DNA of 64,000 nt from Advenella sp. S44. Lineage in GTDB: Bacteria; Pseudomonadota; Gammaproteobacteria; Burkholderiales; Burkholderiaceae_B. A program made the translations under genes and the position numbers. The notes beneath the pieces were generated by a model. That model did not search any database. It saw only the letters and a list, made by a program, of their open reading frames with translations, and was not told the origin of the DNA. The DNA lies in assembly GCF_002810445.1 (NCBI RefSeq), contig NZ_NEXS01000001.1, forward strand, positions 558,001 through 622,000, read 5' to 3'. Shown here piece by piece: positions 26,119 through 34,044 of the stretch (positions are counted from its first letter, which is position 1; each line of letters begins with the position of its first letter).

Positions 26119-26511
26119 ATGTTCAGAAACCTATTACTGTATTTCGTGGTGGCCAGCACCGTTGTATTCGCATTGACAAATAACGAGAGCCATGCCCAGA
26201 CGCAAAGCGATATGAATCAGCAGGCTAGTGCTGACTACAAAAAAGCGGATGCACAGTTGAACAAGGTATATCGCGAAGTGTTCAAAAAACTCGATAAATC
26301 CCAAAAGGCCGATCTGAAGGCCGCACAGAACGCCTGGATTGAGTTTCGTGATCTTGATTGCCAGTTTCAAAGTTCAGGGTCCGCAGGAGGTTCCGTACAG
26401 TCAATGGTCATCGCTGGGTGTCTGACCGATAAGACGGATGCCAGGGCCAAAGAGCTCAATGCGCTGTTGCAATGTCAGGAAGGTGATGTGTCGTGCGTTA
26501 CTGCACCGTGA
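26119..26511 (+). CDS. LprI-like lysozyme-inhibitor-domain protein (DUF1311)
   Basis: The 130-residue secreted protein has a signal peptide of about 27 residues ending SHAQ. The mature part has the DUF1311 pattern: ADAQLNKVYREVFKKLDKSQKADLKAAQNAWIEFRDLDCQF, with cysteines later in AGCLTDKTDARAKEL and a C-terminal pair that may form disulfides. Some relatives inhibit lysozyme; for this one only the domain is supported. The start at 26119 gives a clean signal peptide. Confidence 0.75.
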   Translation: MFRNLLLYFVVASTVVFALTNNESHAQTQSDMNQQASADYKKADAQLNKVYREVFKKLDKSQKADLKAAQNAWIEFRDLDCQFQSSGSAGGSVQSMVIAGCLTDKTDARAKELNALLQCQEGDVSCVTAP

Positions 26512-26625
26512 TAACCGGCGCAGTCGTGAGCGATTGATAGGCTACTCTGTTTTCGCTTTGGTTTTTGATCCTGTTGTTTGACTCACGGTCGGCCAGGGTG
26601 TTTTCATTCCAAGTCGGGAAGACAC

Positions 26626-27108
26626 ATGCAAAAATCTCTATTGAAAATCGAATATCGTCGGCTTCTGTCTGACGACGCTGCGTTGCTGCGGCAATTAAAC
26701 TTATTGTTTAGCCAGGCGTATGACGATCCGGACAGCTATGAAGGCCGGCCCGCGACTGATGCCTATCTGATGGATCTTCTGGCGAAGGATCATATTTCTG
26801 TCTTTGTGGCATTAAATGAGGGGCGTGTGCTGGGCGGGCTGGTGGCGTATGCGCTGGATAAGTTCGAAATGGCACGGCGCGAATATTACATTTACGATCT
26901 TGCCGTGGATGTCAGACATCGCAGAAAGGGTATCGCTACCGCGCTTATCCAACGTCTATGTGAGTTTGCGACAGAGAATGCAGGCCGGATTGTCTACGTC
27001 CAAGCTGACAATACTGACAAGCCAGCCATCGCCTTGTATGAAAAATGGGGCGTGAGGAAAGATGTGCTGCATTTTGATATCCCGGTGCTGGCTCGCAAGG
27101 CAATCTAG
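26626..27108 (+). CDS. AAC(3)-I-family aminoglycoside N-acetyltransferase homologue (GNAT)
   Basis: The 160-residue GNAT acetyltransferase has acetyl-CoA-binding motif A HRRKGIATALIQRL (about residues 101-114). It shares distinctive stretches with AAC(3)-Ia-type enzymes: DKFEMARREYYIYDLAV, VYVQADNTDKPAIALYEKWG and a C-terminal VLHFDI. Those enzymes acetylate the 3-amino group of gentamicin-type aminoglycosides. It is a single chromosomal-looking gene with no integron, attC or insertion sequence around it, so it is probably an intrinsic homologue. Whether it confers resistance cannot be told from sequence. Confidence 0.8.
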   Translation: MQKSLLKIEYRRLLSDDAALLRQLNLLFSQAYDDPDSYEGRPATDAYLMDLLAKDHISVFVALNEGRVLGGLVAYALDKFEMARREYYIYDLAVDVRHRRKGIATALIQRLCEFATENAGRIVYVQADNTDKPAIALYEKWGVRKDVLHFDIPVLARKAI

Positions 27109-27252
27109 ATGGTCAAACGAAACGATCCAACGAATCAATTACATAGACCGATCAAAAAGTGGAATCACAGCTCGGAAATAGCTGGCCTTTAGCCAAGCGG
27201 CTGCGGAGGCCGTTTCAGTATCCCGGGAACCAATCGTTTACCTATGTACAGC

Positions 27253-27411
27253 TTAGCGTTTTTTGCGAATAAAAATGGTCAGCAGAGTCAGCACCAGAAA
27301 GAGTACGAACAAAATTTGTGCGACCAATGCGCCCCAAGTCAGAAATCCTCCAAACCCGAGGATTGCGGAGATTACTGTCAAAACAAAGAAAAAAACGGTG
27401 TGCCAAATCAT
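27253..27411 (-). CDS. Small YtjA/DUF1328-like membrane protein
   Basis: A 52-residue protein is read from the ATG at 27411 with GGAGG four bases upstream. The sequence starts MIWHTVFFFVLTVISAILGF and has GGFLTWGALVAQILFV and a positively charged RKKR end. Two hydrophobic segments with a central glycine-rich turn match the YtjA/DUF1328 group of small inner-membrane proteins seen near stress genes. Its function is unknown. Confidence 0.8.
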   Translation of the reverse strand: MIWHTVFFFVLTVISAILGFGGFLTWGALVAQILFVLFLVLTLLTIFIRKKR

Positions 27412-27615
27412 TTGCACCTCCTAGTCTAATGACAAATGTCATGTCGGGACGATGTTCAAAAGATGTCTGCAGGCAGCTTCGGGGCCGGCAGGCTCAGCGA
27501 GTTGGCGGAATTTTATTGTGAAGATTGAGACAAGCTTCATTATTACTCGGCAACGCTACCTGGCAAATCTTGTGCCAGAAGGCAGGCACCCGTCAGAGTG
27601 CCCTTGACCACTATT

Positions 27616-27822
27616 TTAGAGTCGATTTTGTTCGGCCCAGAAATCGTTTACCTCGCGCTCGGCGTCTTCGCGTTTTTTGCCATATTTCTCTTGCAATATA
27701 CCGCACATTTTTTGCGCATTGCCGTTGACCTGCGCGATGTCGTCATCCGTCAGATCGCCCCACTTTTCCTTGACGGACCCTTTGAGTTGTTCCCATTTAC
27801 CTTGAGCGATGTCCTGATTCAT
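27616..27822 (-). CDS. CsbD-family small stress protein
   Basis: The 68-residue soluble protein begins MNQDIAQGKWEQLKGSVKEKWGDLTDDDI, the hallmark of CsbD/YjbJ proteins (a short helix bundle rich in Lys, Glu and Trp). Family members are induced by general or osmotic stress, but their molecular role is unclear. A good ribosome-binding site (AGGAGAT) precedes the start. It lies in a run of small stress-type genes. Confidence 0.88.
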   Translation of the reverse strand: MNQDIAQGKWEQLKGSVKEKWGDLTDDDIAQVNGNAQKMCGILQEKYGKKREDAEREVNDFWAEQNRL

Positions 27823-28148
27823 TGTTATCTCCTTTCAGTGCTGACCATTGAAGTGTGAGTGGAACATCCACAAATTCATACTAGCAATTAAAAGCACGGC
27901 TCGCGTATTTCTGTTACATGTTCTTAATAAGTCTAGATATCTGAAATATAAAGGTATTTCTGCGTCTTGCGTCCTACTGCCCATTCCATTGCTGCGGATC
28001 GGCGATGTTACGGACTCGTTGCACGAACTTATTGCGCAAGCAGATATATGCTTTACCAGTATTTACAAATGACGGCAGTTAACATTTGCCTCCCTGCACG
28101 TGGCTGGCAGACAATTGATTTTCCTGAACTGAGAATGGAGATACCAAC
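27823..28148. other. Intergenic region without a recognised gene
   Basis: These 326 bases between divergent small genes (CsbD-like on minus, DUF3008-like on plus) are AT-rich. I see no conserved coding sequence and presume promoters for both genes, but no hexamers stand out clearly. Confidence 0.4.
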
Positions 28149-28331
28149 ATGCCAGCCAAATCCAAAAGTCAGCAACAGGCAGCAGGCGCTGCTTTGTCGG
28201 CCAAAGAGGGCGACAAGAAAGTAGGCGAGCTCAAAGGCGCTTCTAAATCGATGTACAAATCGATGTCAAAAAAGGAACTAAAGGAAATGGCCAGCACCAG
28301 CCAGTCTGACAAGCCCAAACACAAGCATTGA
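28149..28331 (+). CDS. DUF3008-family small basic protein
   Basis: The 60-residue, very basic protein begins MPAKSKSQQQAAGAALSAK and contains ELKGASKSMYKSMSKKELKEMA, the two signatures of the DUF3008 family. It is probably cytoplasmic and largely disordered. It sits with CsbD-like and other small stress-type genes. Function unknown. Confidence 0.82.
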   Translation: MPAKSKSQQQAAGAALSAKEGDKKVGELKGASKSMYKSMSKKELKEMASTSQSDKPKHKH

Positions 28332-28560
28332 TGGCGTGAACGCCCGGCCCGTAAATCATGATGTATTAGATGATGGATCAATACACGATGAATCAATGAC
28401 ATCGATGTTGTAACGAGCGGCGCGTCTGCCAGGGATCTGCGCAAGCGGGACCCATCATGAGGTCGCAGACAACGAGGCCACGAATGATAAGACCGCAAAC
28501 AAAAAAGCCATAAATACGAGTATTAAGGACAAAAGTACAAATCGTTGAGCGTGGAACCCG

Positions 28561-28618
28561 ATCGGCTGCCGCCCGTGGAGAAAAAGCCCCCCGTCGCTGG
28601 CGGCAGCGGCATGCCGAT
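28561..28618. terminator. Long inverted repeat downstream of the CinA-domain gene
   Basis: ATCGGC (28561-28566) and GCTGCCGCC (28565-28573) pair with GGCGGCAGC (28599-28607) and GCCGAT (28613-28618). The structure lies immediately after the stop of the minus-strand gene and is GC-rich. A terminator or mRNA 3'-end hairpin is likely, but there is no long U-tract at its exit. Confidence 0.45.
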
Positions 28619-29119
28619 TTAATCGGGCTCTTTCAGGGCCTTTTGCGCATATGCCGGGATACGGCTAAGGGCGTACAGCGCACTTCGCTTGCGGATTTTC
28701 CGACTGCTTCCTGTAAACCGTTTGGTTTCGGTAAAAACAATCGGCGGGTCGTCGTCGCCGATTTTGAATGCCCACCCAAAGCACTGAGTCCCGGCCTTGA
28801 TCGCCGGGTCAATATTGTCTACCACGCCTGTGTCAGAGACGGCAACGGTGGCACTGCTTCGTGCAAGTGCGCCCACTGCCATTTCAGCGGCCACCTGTTC
28901 GCTTGTCAGGTTAAATTGTTCAATCGTTTCGGCCTTCACGCCCAACAACCGTTCTTTGGCGTGGACGGTGTAGGTAACAAACGCGCAATCGAGCAGCTTG
29001 CCTGCGTTGGGCGCTTCCGACAGGGTAGAGGCGATCAGTCCCGCTGTGCATGATTCGGCAGTAACCAGGGTCAGCGCATGATCTGTCATATATCGGGCAA
29101 CGAACTTGATGGGCAGCAT
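28619..29119 (-). CDS. CinA-domain nicotinamide-nucleotide amidohydrolase family protein
   Basis: The 166-residue stand-alone CinA C-terminal domain has the nucleophile motif AESCTAGLIASTLSE (about residues 20-34) and the FVTYTVHAKERLLGV segment (about residues 48-62) that holds the catalytic Tyr and Lys region. The usual glycine-rich GPGG loop is replaced by SDTGVVDNIDPA. PncC-type members deamidate NMN in pyridine nucleotide recycling. The altered loop makes the exact activity less sure. Confidence 0.75.
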   Translation of the reverse strand: MLPIKFVARYMTDHALTLVTAESCTAGLIASTLSEAPNAGKLLDCAFVTYTVHAKERLLGVKAETIEQFNLTSEQVAAEMAVGALARSSATVAVSDTGVVDNIDPAIKAGTQCFGWAFKIGDDDPPIVFTETKRFTGSSRKIRKRSALYALSRIPAYAQKALKEPD

Positions 29120-29255
29120 TAGGAATTCCGCAGTATTAATTGGAAAAAACGGGCATGCAACGGCCCAAAAATACCCTTTTTATTCTAGAACAGTCGGGTG
29201 TGAATAGATAACAGTCTTGCACTATCAAGAATCTGGTAGCCGATTGAAATAACTA

Positions 29256-29269
29256 TTGATCCTTATCAA
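29256..29269. promoter_or_regulatory. FNR/ANR-type box upstream of cytochrome b561
   Basis: TTGATCCTTATCAA matches the FNR/ANR consensus TTGAT-N4-ATCAA perfectly. It lies in the 426-base gap between the CinA-domain gene (minus) and cytochrome b561 (plus, starting 277 bases later), so control of either gene or an unseen transcript is possible. I see no convincing coding sequence in the rest of the gap. Confidence 0.6.
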
Positions 29270-29545
29270 ACCTGTCGTCATGTTACCGATATATAAATAC
29301 GATATGATTGAAATTGCAAGCTTTTTGCAAGAAGATACGTTCAATATTCAGTAATGTCGGTGCACGCACAAGCGAGGGTAGTCATATTGCGGTGCATTTG
29401 CCCCTAGGCAAGGCGCCACATCGGCCTTCCTTCAGATTTTCGTCCAGGATCTCACATGCACGCCGGCATAACGCCGTCGACCGTGTTCGTTATGGAACGC
29501 GTATCGAAACGCTACAGATCAAATTTTTTTCTCCGGAGGTTGTCA

Positions 29546-30070
29546 TTGTCGATTTTTGATTCTACAGAAAAATATGGTGCGGTTTCGCGTGCATTGCACT
29601 GGTTGATGGCTATCGGCTTTACCTGGATGTTCTTCACCGCTGCGTTGCACTTTTTTGCAGATGAGACGCCAATCACAGAGGCGTTATGGCCAACACACTA
29701 CTTGATGGGCTTCACGATCTTATGTCTGGGCGTAATCAGAGTCATCTGGGCCGCAGTCAATATGTCGCGTCGACCGCCGTCGATCTCGCTCATGGCACGA
29801 TTGGGGCACGGTGTGATGTACTTGCTGATGCTGGTCATTCCGACTCTGGCATTGTTGCGCAACTACGGTGCGGATCGCCCGTTTTCGTATCTGGGCATCC
29901 AGCTCATGGAGCCGACCGGAGAGAAAATCTCCTGGATGGTCGACCTGGCAGGACTGTTGCACGGTGAGCTGGGCTGGACCCTGCTTGCGTTGATTATCGG
30001 CCACATTGGCATGGTATACGTTCACAGAAAAAACACCAGCGCCACAGATGTGCTGCCGCGTATGCTGTAG
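29546..30070 (+). CDS. Cytochrome b561 family protein
   Basis: The 174-residue membrane protein has four hydrophobic segments. Haem-ligand histidines are visible in SRALHWLMAIGF (near the N-terminus), PTHYLMGF, RLGHGVMYLLMLVIP and LLHGELGWTLLALIIGHIG. Bacterial b561 proteins move electrons from quinol, for example to a periplasmic acceptor. The start is probably the TTG at 29546 with GGAGG seven bases upstream; an in-frame start at 29456 would add a poorly conserved leader. Confidence 0.82.
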   Translation: MSIFDSTEKYGAVSRALHWLMAIGFTWMFFTAALHFFADETPITEALWPTHYLMGFTILCLGVIRVIWAAVNMSRRPPSISLMARLGHGVMYLLMLVIPTLALLRNYGADRPFSYLGIQLMEPTGEKISWMVDLAGLLHGELGWTLLALIIGHIGMVYVHRKNTSATDVLPRML

Positions 30071-30300
30071 CAGGCAACGTAGTTTCAAATCAACACGGCG
30101 ATATCAATATAGTCATAAAAAACACAGGTTTGGTGCAGGATTTCCATAGCAGGATCTGTAGACGGCCGGTCTTAGCATTTACAGAGCCGGTCCGCTCATG
30201 GACGGGGCACCCGCCTGGTATCATCGCCCTGAATGTGTAGGTGGGCTGACATTGAGTTTATGCCGGGTGTAATATAGTCCTAGAAACTGGAGCCTGCAAG

Positions 30301-30510
30301 ATGACGAAATTCAAAAAGGGTGATCATGTCAGCTGGAATAGCGAAGCTGGCAGGGTGTCGGGCACGATTATTGCCATTCATACCAGCGATTTTGACTACA
30401 AGGGACATGTGCATCGTGCGTCAAAAGACGAACCACAATACGAAATAAAAAGCGACAAGACCGATCACATCGCAGCGCACAAGGGTAGTGCGTTGCGGCA
30501 TATCAAGTAA
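30301..30510 (+). CDS. DUF2945 (HVA1/Tudor-like) small protein
   Basis: The 69-residue basic protein reads TKFKKGDHVSWNSEAGRVSGTII, then YEIKSDKTDHIAAHKGSALRHI, diagnostic of the DUF2945 family with a small beta-barrel. Function is unknown; relatives occur widely in bacteria and fungi. It is transcribed alone after a 230-base gap with no visible gene. Confidence 0.85.
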   Translation: MTKFKKGDHVSWNSEAGRVSGTIIAIHTSDFDYKGHVHRASKDEPQYEIKSDKTDHIAAHKGSALRHIK

Positions 30511-30649
30511 AGGCGGAACCTGTCTGATTTCAGGGTGTGCCAGACCCTGTCATCGCCTGTTCATATTCAAAATGAAACCGGCCCGATGACCTTTGTCATA
30601 CTGCCAGCGGCATAATGCTACTGCATTGCCTATCCAAGACATTTCGACT

Positions 30650-31297
30650 ATGAGCGACTTTCTCCCAAATAGCGACGATCCTTCATTTGAACAGTTTATA
30701 AGCGATATCCGTAACTGCAGAGTCTGCCATGATCACCCTCGTTATGGTCAGCCCATGGAGCCGGAACCAAGGCCCATTATTCAGGTTTCGCAGACCGCAT
30801 GCATCTGTATTGCCAGCCAGGCGCCCGGCACGCGGGTATATCAAAGTGGAAAGCCGTTCAATGACGCATCCGGTGTTCGGTTAAGGCAATGGATGGGGAT
30901 ATCTGACGAGGACTTTTATGACGACTCAAAAATTGCGATCATTCCGATGGGATTCTGTTTTCCCGGTCTGAGGTCTGACGGCAGCGACTTGCCGCCACGT
31001 CGCGAGTGCAAGGAAATATGGCGTTCGCAATTGTTCGCACGTCTGCCCAATCTGAAATTGCTGCTGACTATCGGCGGCTATGCTCAGCGCTGGCACATGG
31101 GACCGCAAACTGCAAAGCAGGGCGTGACCGAAACAGTGCGAGCCTGGCGTCAATACTATCTTGCCGACCCGTCCCTGCGCGTCTATCCGCTACCGCATCC
31201 TTCTTGGCATAACAATCGGTGGCTTACGCAAAATGTTTGGTTCGAAGACGAAGTGTTGCCGCAATTGCGAAGTGATATCCGTAGTCTGATTGCATAG
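30650..31297 (+). CDS. Uracil-DNA glycosylase superfamily protein
   Basis: The 215-residue protein has the motif ASQAPGTRVYQSGKPFNDASGVRLRQWMGI, the UDG-like active-site loop, and the C-terminal PLPHPSWHNN block equivalent to the HPS leucine-loop region. It may remove deaminated bases from DNA, although this subgroup (often annotated uracil-DNA glycosylase family protein) has little biochemical support. An ATG at 30650 is chosen over an upstream in-frame start because the family begins near FEQFISDIRNCRVC. Confidence 0.8.
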   Translation: MSDFLPNSDDPSFEQFISDIRNCRVCHDHPRYGQPMEPEPRPIIQVSQTACICIASQAPGTRVYQSGKPFNDASGVRLRQWMGISDEDFYDDSKIAIIPMGFCFPGLRSDGSDLPPRRECKEIWRSQLFARLPNLKLLLTIGGYAQRWHMGPQTAKQGVTETVRAWRQYYLADPSLRVYPLPHPSWHNNRWLTQNVWFEDEVLPQLRSDIRSLIA

Positions 31298-31427
31298 TTG
31301 CCGCGATATCACACAGTTGCCACGTCTGACACAGTTGAGTAAGGCGCGGCCGCCTCGCTGTAGCGCAAAGCAACGGAACTCAGCCCACTGGATCACAACG
31401 CAATCGTGCGCCATGGCGCCGCTACGT

Positions 31428-32489
31428 TTACAAATGCAATTGGCTGCTTTCCCTGATTATCAGATCGCATGGCAGCAATGCTTCAACGACATTTTTCTTA
31501 CCAGCCGGCCTGGCCATCAACTGCTCGAGCACTGTTCGCGCCGCATGCTGGCCGATTTGATAGCGTGCCGGGCGCAGGGTCGTCAGGGCGGGGCGCAGCC
31601 TTGCGGAAATGGATGCATCGCCAAACCCTGCGACGGCGCAATCGCGGGGCAGGACAAGCTTACATGAAGGGGCATGCAATATGGCGCCGGCCGCCAGATT
31701 GTCATTGGCAAAAATCAAGGCCTGGGGCCTTGAGCGCGCAGGCAAACGGGACAATGTTTCAATGCCGATGGCGCCGGCTTCGAACTCGTCGTCTTCCGGA
31801 ATAATCTGCACATCCGCTTTCAGTCCGGCGTTCACCATGGCTTCGGCATAGCCTTTTGCGCGCTGCTGGGCGCGGAAGTCTTCGGTGGTCTGCGACATGA
31901 CAAACTGAATACGGGTGGCGCCTTGTTCCAGAAAATGTCTGGCCAATATGGCCCCCGTCTCTATATGCGGAAACCCGACTTGGTGAAATGGCCGGCCCGG
32001 TACCAGCCCCCAGGCCTCGATCACGGGAATGTTTAATGCTCGTAGCATGGCCTCTGCCGCCGGCGTGTGATCGTGACGCGTGAGGATCAGGGCGGTCGGG
32101 TGCCAGCCAACAAAAGTGCGAATCGCCTGTTCTTCCAATTCCTGGGAATACTGGGCGTTGGCCAGTAGCAGTTGCAGCCCCGATGCCTGCAGTTCGTCAG
32201 TCATGCCCTTGACCAGATCGGCAAAGGTGGCGCTGGCAATGTTTTGCATGACCGCACAAACGACACGGCCATGTCCTGAAGCCAGTCCGCCGGCTACCTG
32301 ACTGGGCACGTAGCCGATTCGATCGATGATTTCACGCAAGCGTTCACGTAGCGCTACGGAGACTTTTTCCGGCGAATTGAAGTATCGCGAAACGGTAATT
32401 GAGGAAACGCCGGCCAGCGCGGCCACGTCATGGATAGTGTATGAGCCTGCTTTGCGACGCGTGGTGCGAGATGTTTGTTTTTGAGTCAT
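31428..32489 (-). CDS. LacI-family repressor, GntR-like
   Basis: The 353-residue repressor has an N-terminal LacI HTH and hinge, YTIHDVAALAGVSSITVSRYFNSPEKVS (about residues 17-44), and a periplasmic-binding-protein-like sensor domain. The HTH resembles gluconate repressor GntR of enteric bacteria. A double 12-bp palindromic operator lies 50-78 bases upstream of the start, so autoregulation and control of the divergent sugar-acid genes are likely. The inducer is probably a sugar acid or a product of the dehydratase. Confidence 0.85.
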   Translation of the reverse strand: MTQKQTSRTTRRKAGSYTIHDVAALAGVSSITVSRYFNSPEKVSVALRERLREIIDRIGYVPSQVAGGLASGHGRVVCAVMQNIASATFADLVKGMTDELQASGLQLLLANAQYSQELEEQAIRTFVGWHPTALILTRHDHTPAAEAMLRALNIPVIEAWGLVPGRPFHQVGFPHIETGAILARHFLEQGATRIQFVMSQTTEDFRAQQRAKGYAEAMVNAGLKADVQIIPEDDEFEAGAIGIETLSRLPARSRPQALIFANDNLAAGAILHAPSCKLVLPRDCAVAGFGDASISARLRPALTTLRPARYQIGQHAARTVLEQLMARPAGKKNVVEALLPCDLIIRESSQLHL

Positions 32490-32538
32490 GGTTTATCCCA
32501 ATGGCGTGTTGTTTGACCAGCGCCATACAATTATATCA

Positions 32539-32567
32539 ATGTTACCGGTAACAGTTACCGGTAACAT
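32539..32567. promoter_or_regulatory. Double GntR/LacI-type operator
   Basis: Two copies of the perfect palindrome GTTACCGGTAAC are separated by a single A (12+1+12) and flanked by AT and AT. The whole 29-base block is itself a perfect inverted repeat. The core matches the GTTACC-GGTAAC type of gluconate-repressor operators. It sits between the LacI gene and the sugar-acid genes. A looser AACCGGT occurs about 35 bases further on. Confidence 0.85.
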
Positions 32568-33038
32568 ATCAATTCAGCGAAATGTGCGGGAACAAGCGGG
32601 TAACCGGTGTCCATCTCTATGACCCGGCAGTTCTGGAAGCTCATAGGTCGGCATTTGCGGGCCTGGGTGGTATTGGCCTCTGATTGCAGGCTCACCGCCG
32701 CATGTGTCGTCCATGCCGGATATAGGGGTTGACGATAGTAGGGTTGGGGGTGGCCACCTTTCTTTGGGGTGATTTTCGATGGAGTCATGACTGGCTTCGG
32801 TCGCCCGAATGGGTACTACGCACCGCATGTCAAGAAGGGCCCTGAAAGGACGACCTCGAAATACCTCTGCAATGGCGCGTGCAGCGGCCACGGTTCTTGG
32901 TCCTTGCATGGCCGACGCTTCGGGTAAAACGCCCCAGGCCCTGGCTGCACCGGTGGTAAACAATGTTTTGCAGCATATATCAATGGCAAGTGTCTTATTT
33001 CACTTATGAACTGACCCTATAACAAGCAAGGAGACAAC
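32568..33038. other. Intergenic region without a recognised gene
   Basis: This is 471 bases between the operator and the Bug gene. Short open frames exist on both strands, but none resembles a known protein or has a convincing ribosome-binding site. It may be a long leader or an eroded gene. GGAG stands just before the ATG at 33039. Confidence 0.4.
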
Positions 33039-34031
33039 ATGAAACCATCCCACCTCGTTCGTCGAAGTTACACCATGGTCTTGCTGCTGGTTGGCATGAT
33101 ATTTTTTTCACCGGGTTATGCCCAGGCAGACAAGTATCCCGACAAACCAATCACGTTTGTCGTGCCTTACCCTGCGGGGGGCGTGGCCGATCAGTTTGCC
33201 CGCAGCATGGCTAGCGAGCTGGGAAAGCGTTTGGGGCAATCGGTCGTGGTCAGCAATCGTGCCGGAGCCAATGGAAATATCGGGTCAGCTTATGCTGCCA
33301 AGCAACCTGCTGACGGCTATACCCTGTTGCTGGGGTCGACCAGCACTCTGGCCGTGAACCCGCATATGTACAAAGATATGGGTTACGACCCGATCAAGGA
33401 TCTGCAACCGGTGACGTTAACGCACCAGATGCCAAATGTGTTAATTGTAGGCGCAGGTACTCCATACAAGCGTGTTGAGGATGTCATCAAGGCCGCCAAA
33501 CGCGAACCGGGTCGTATCCCTTTCGGATCTGCCGGCAACGGCAATTCCATGCATCTTGCGGGGGAGTTGTTCCAGAAGCAGAGTGGTACAAAATTGATGC
33601 ATGTCCCGTATAAGGGTGCGCCACCTGCACTCACAGATGTCATGGGAGGCTCGTTACCCATGATGTTTATCAATCTGCCTGCGGTGGTTGGCTATGCCGA
33701 TTCGGACAAGATCCGGATACTTGCGATTACGGCTCCTGCGCGCGCCAAAGTCTTGCCCAACGTGCCAACGTTTGAGCAGGCTGGTGTGTCCGGCGTGATC
33801 TCCAGCGTCTGGAATGGCATTTTGGTTCGCAGCGGCACGCCCGACGAGATCGTGAAAAAACTGAATGAGAACATTGTGGCGATACTCCAATCAGAAGCGT
33901 TTCGCCAGCCGCTGGAAAGTCAGGGTTATGAAGTTCTGTCCTCCACTCCACAGGAATTTGCAGACTTACTGCGAAAAGACACAGAAGTGATGGGCCAGCA
34001 AGTTCGCGATGCGGGTGTTCACATAGACTGA
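33039..34031 (+). CDS. Bug/TctC-family tripartite tricarboxylate-type binding protein
   Basis: The 330-residue periplasmic protein has a signal peptide of about 29 residues ending GYAQA. Bug motifs are present: YPDKPITFVVPYPAGGVADQFAR at the mature N-terminus, QPADGYTLLLGS, and HVPYKGAPPALTDVMGG. Bug proteins bind carboxylates such as citrate, glutamate or aromatic acids and normally work with TctA/TctB, or act as sensors. It precedes a sugar-acid dehydratase by 13 bases, so a sugar acid is the likely ligand. No tctA or tctB gene is in the window. Confidence 0.88.
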   Translation: MKPSHLVRRSYTMVLLLVGMIFFSPGYAQADKYPDKPITFVVPYPAGGVADQFARSMASELGKRLGQSVVVSNRAGANGNIGSAYAAKQPADGYTLLLGSTSTLAVNPHMYKDMGYDPIKDLQPVTLTHQMPNVLIVGAGTPYKRVEDVIKAAKREPGRIPFGSAGNGNSMHLAGELFQKQSGTKLMHVPYKGAPPALTDVMGGSLPMMFINLPAVVGYADSDKIRILAITAPARAKVLPNVPTFEQAGVSGVISSVWNGILVRSGTPDEIVKKLNENIVAILQSEAFRQPLESQGYEVLSSTPQEFADLLRKDTEVMGQQVRDAGVHID

Positions 34032-34044
34032 TTGAGGTATTGTT

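Noticed and set aside
27109-27252. GC-rich folded stretch after the acetyltransferase gene considered as a tRNA
   Set aside because: No cloverleaf, T-loop or anticodon arm can be built; it is plain intergenic sequence.
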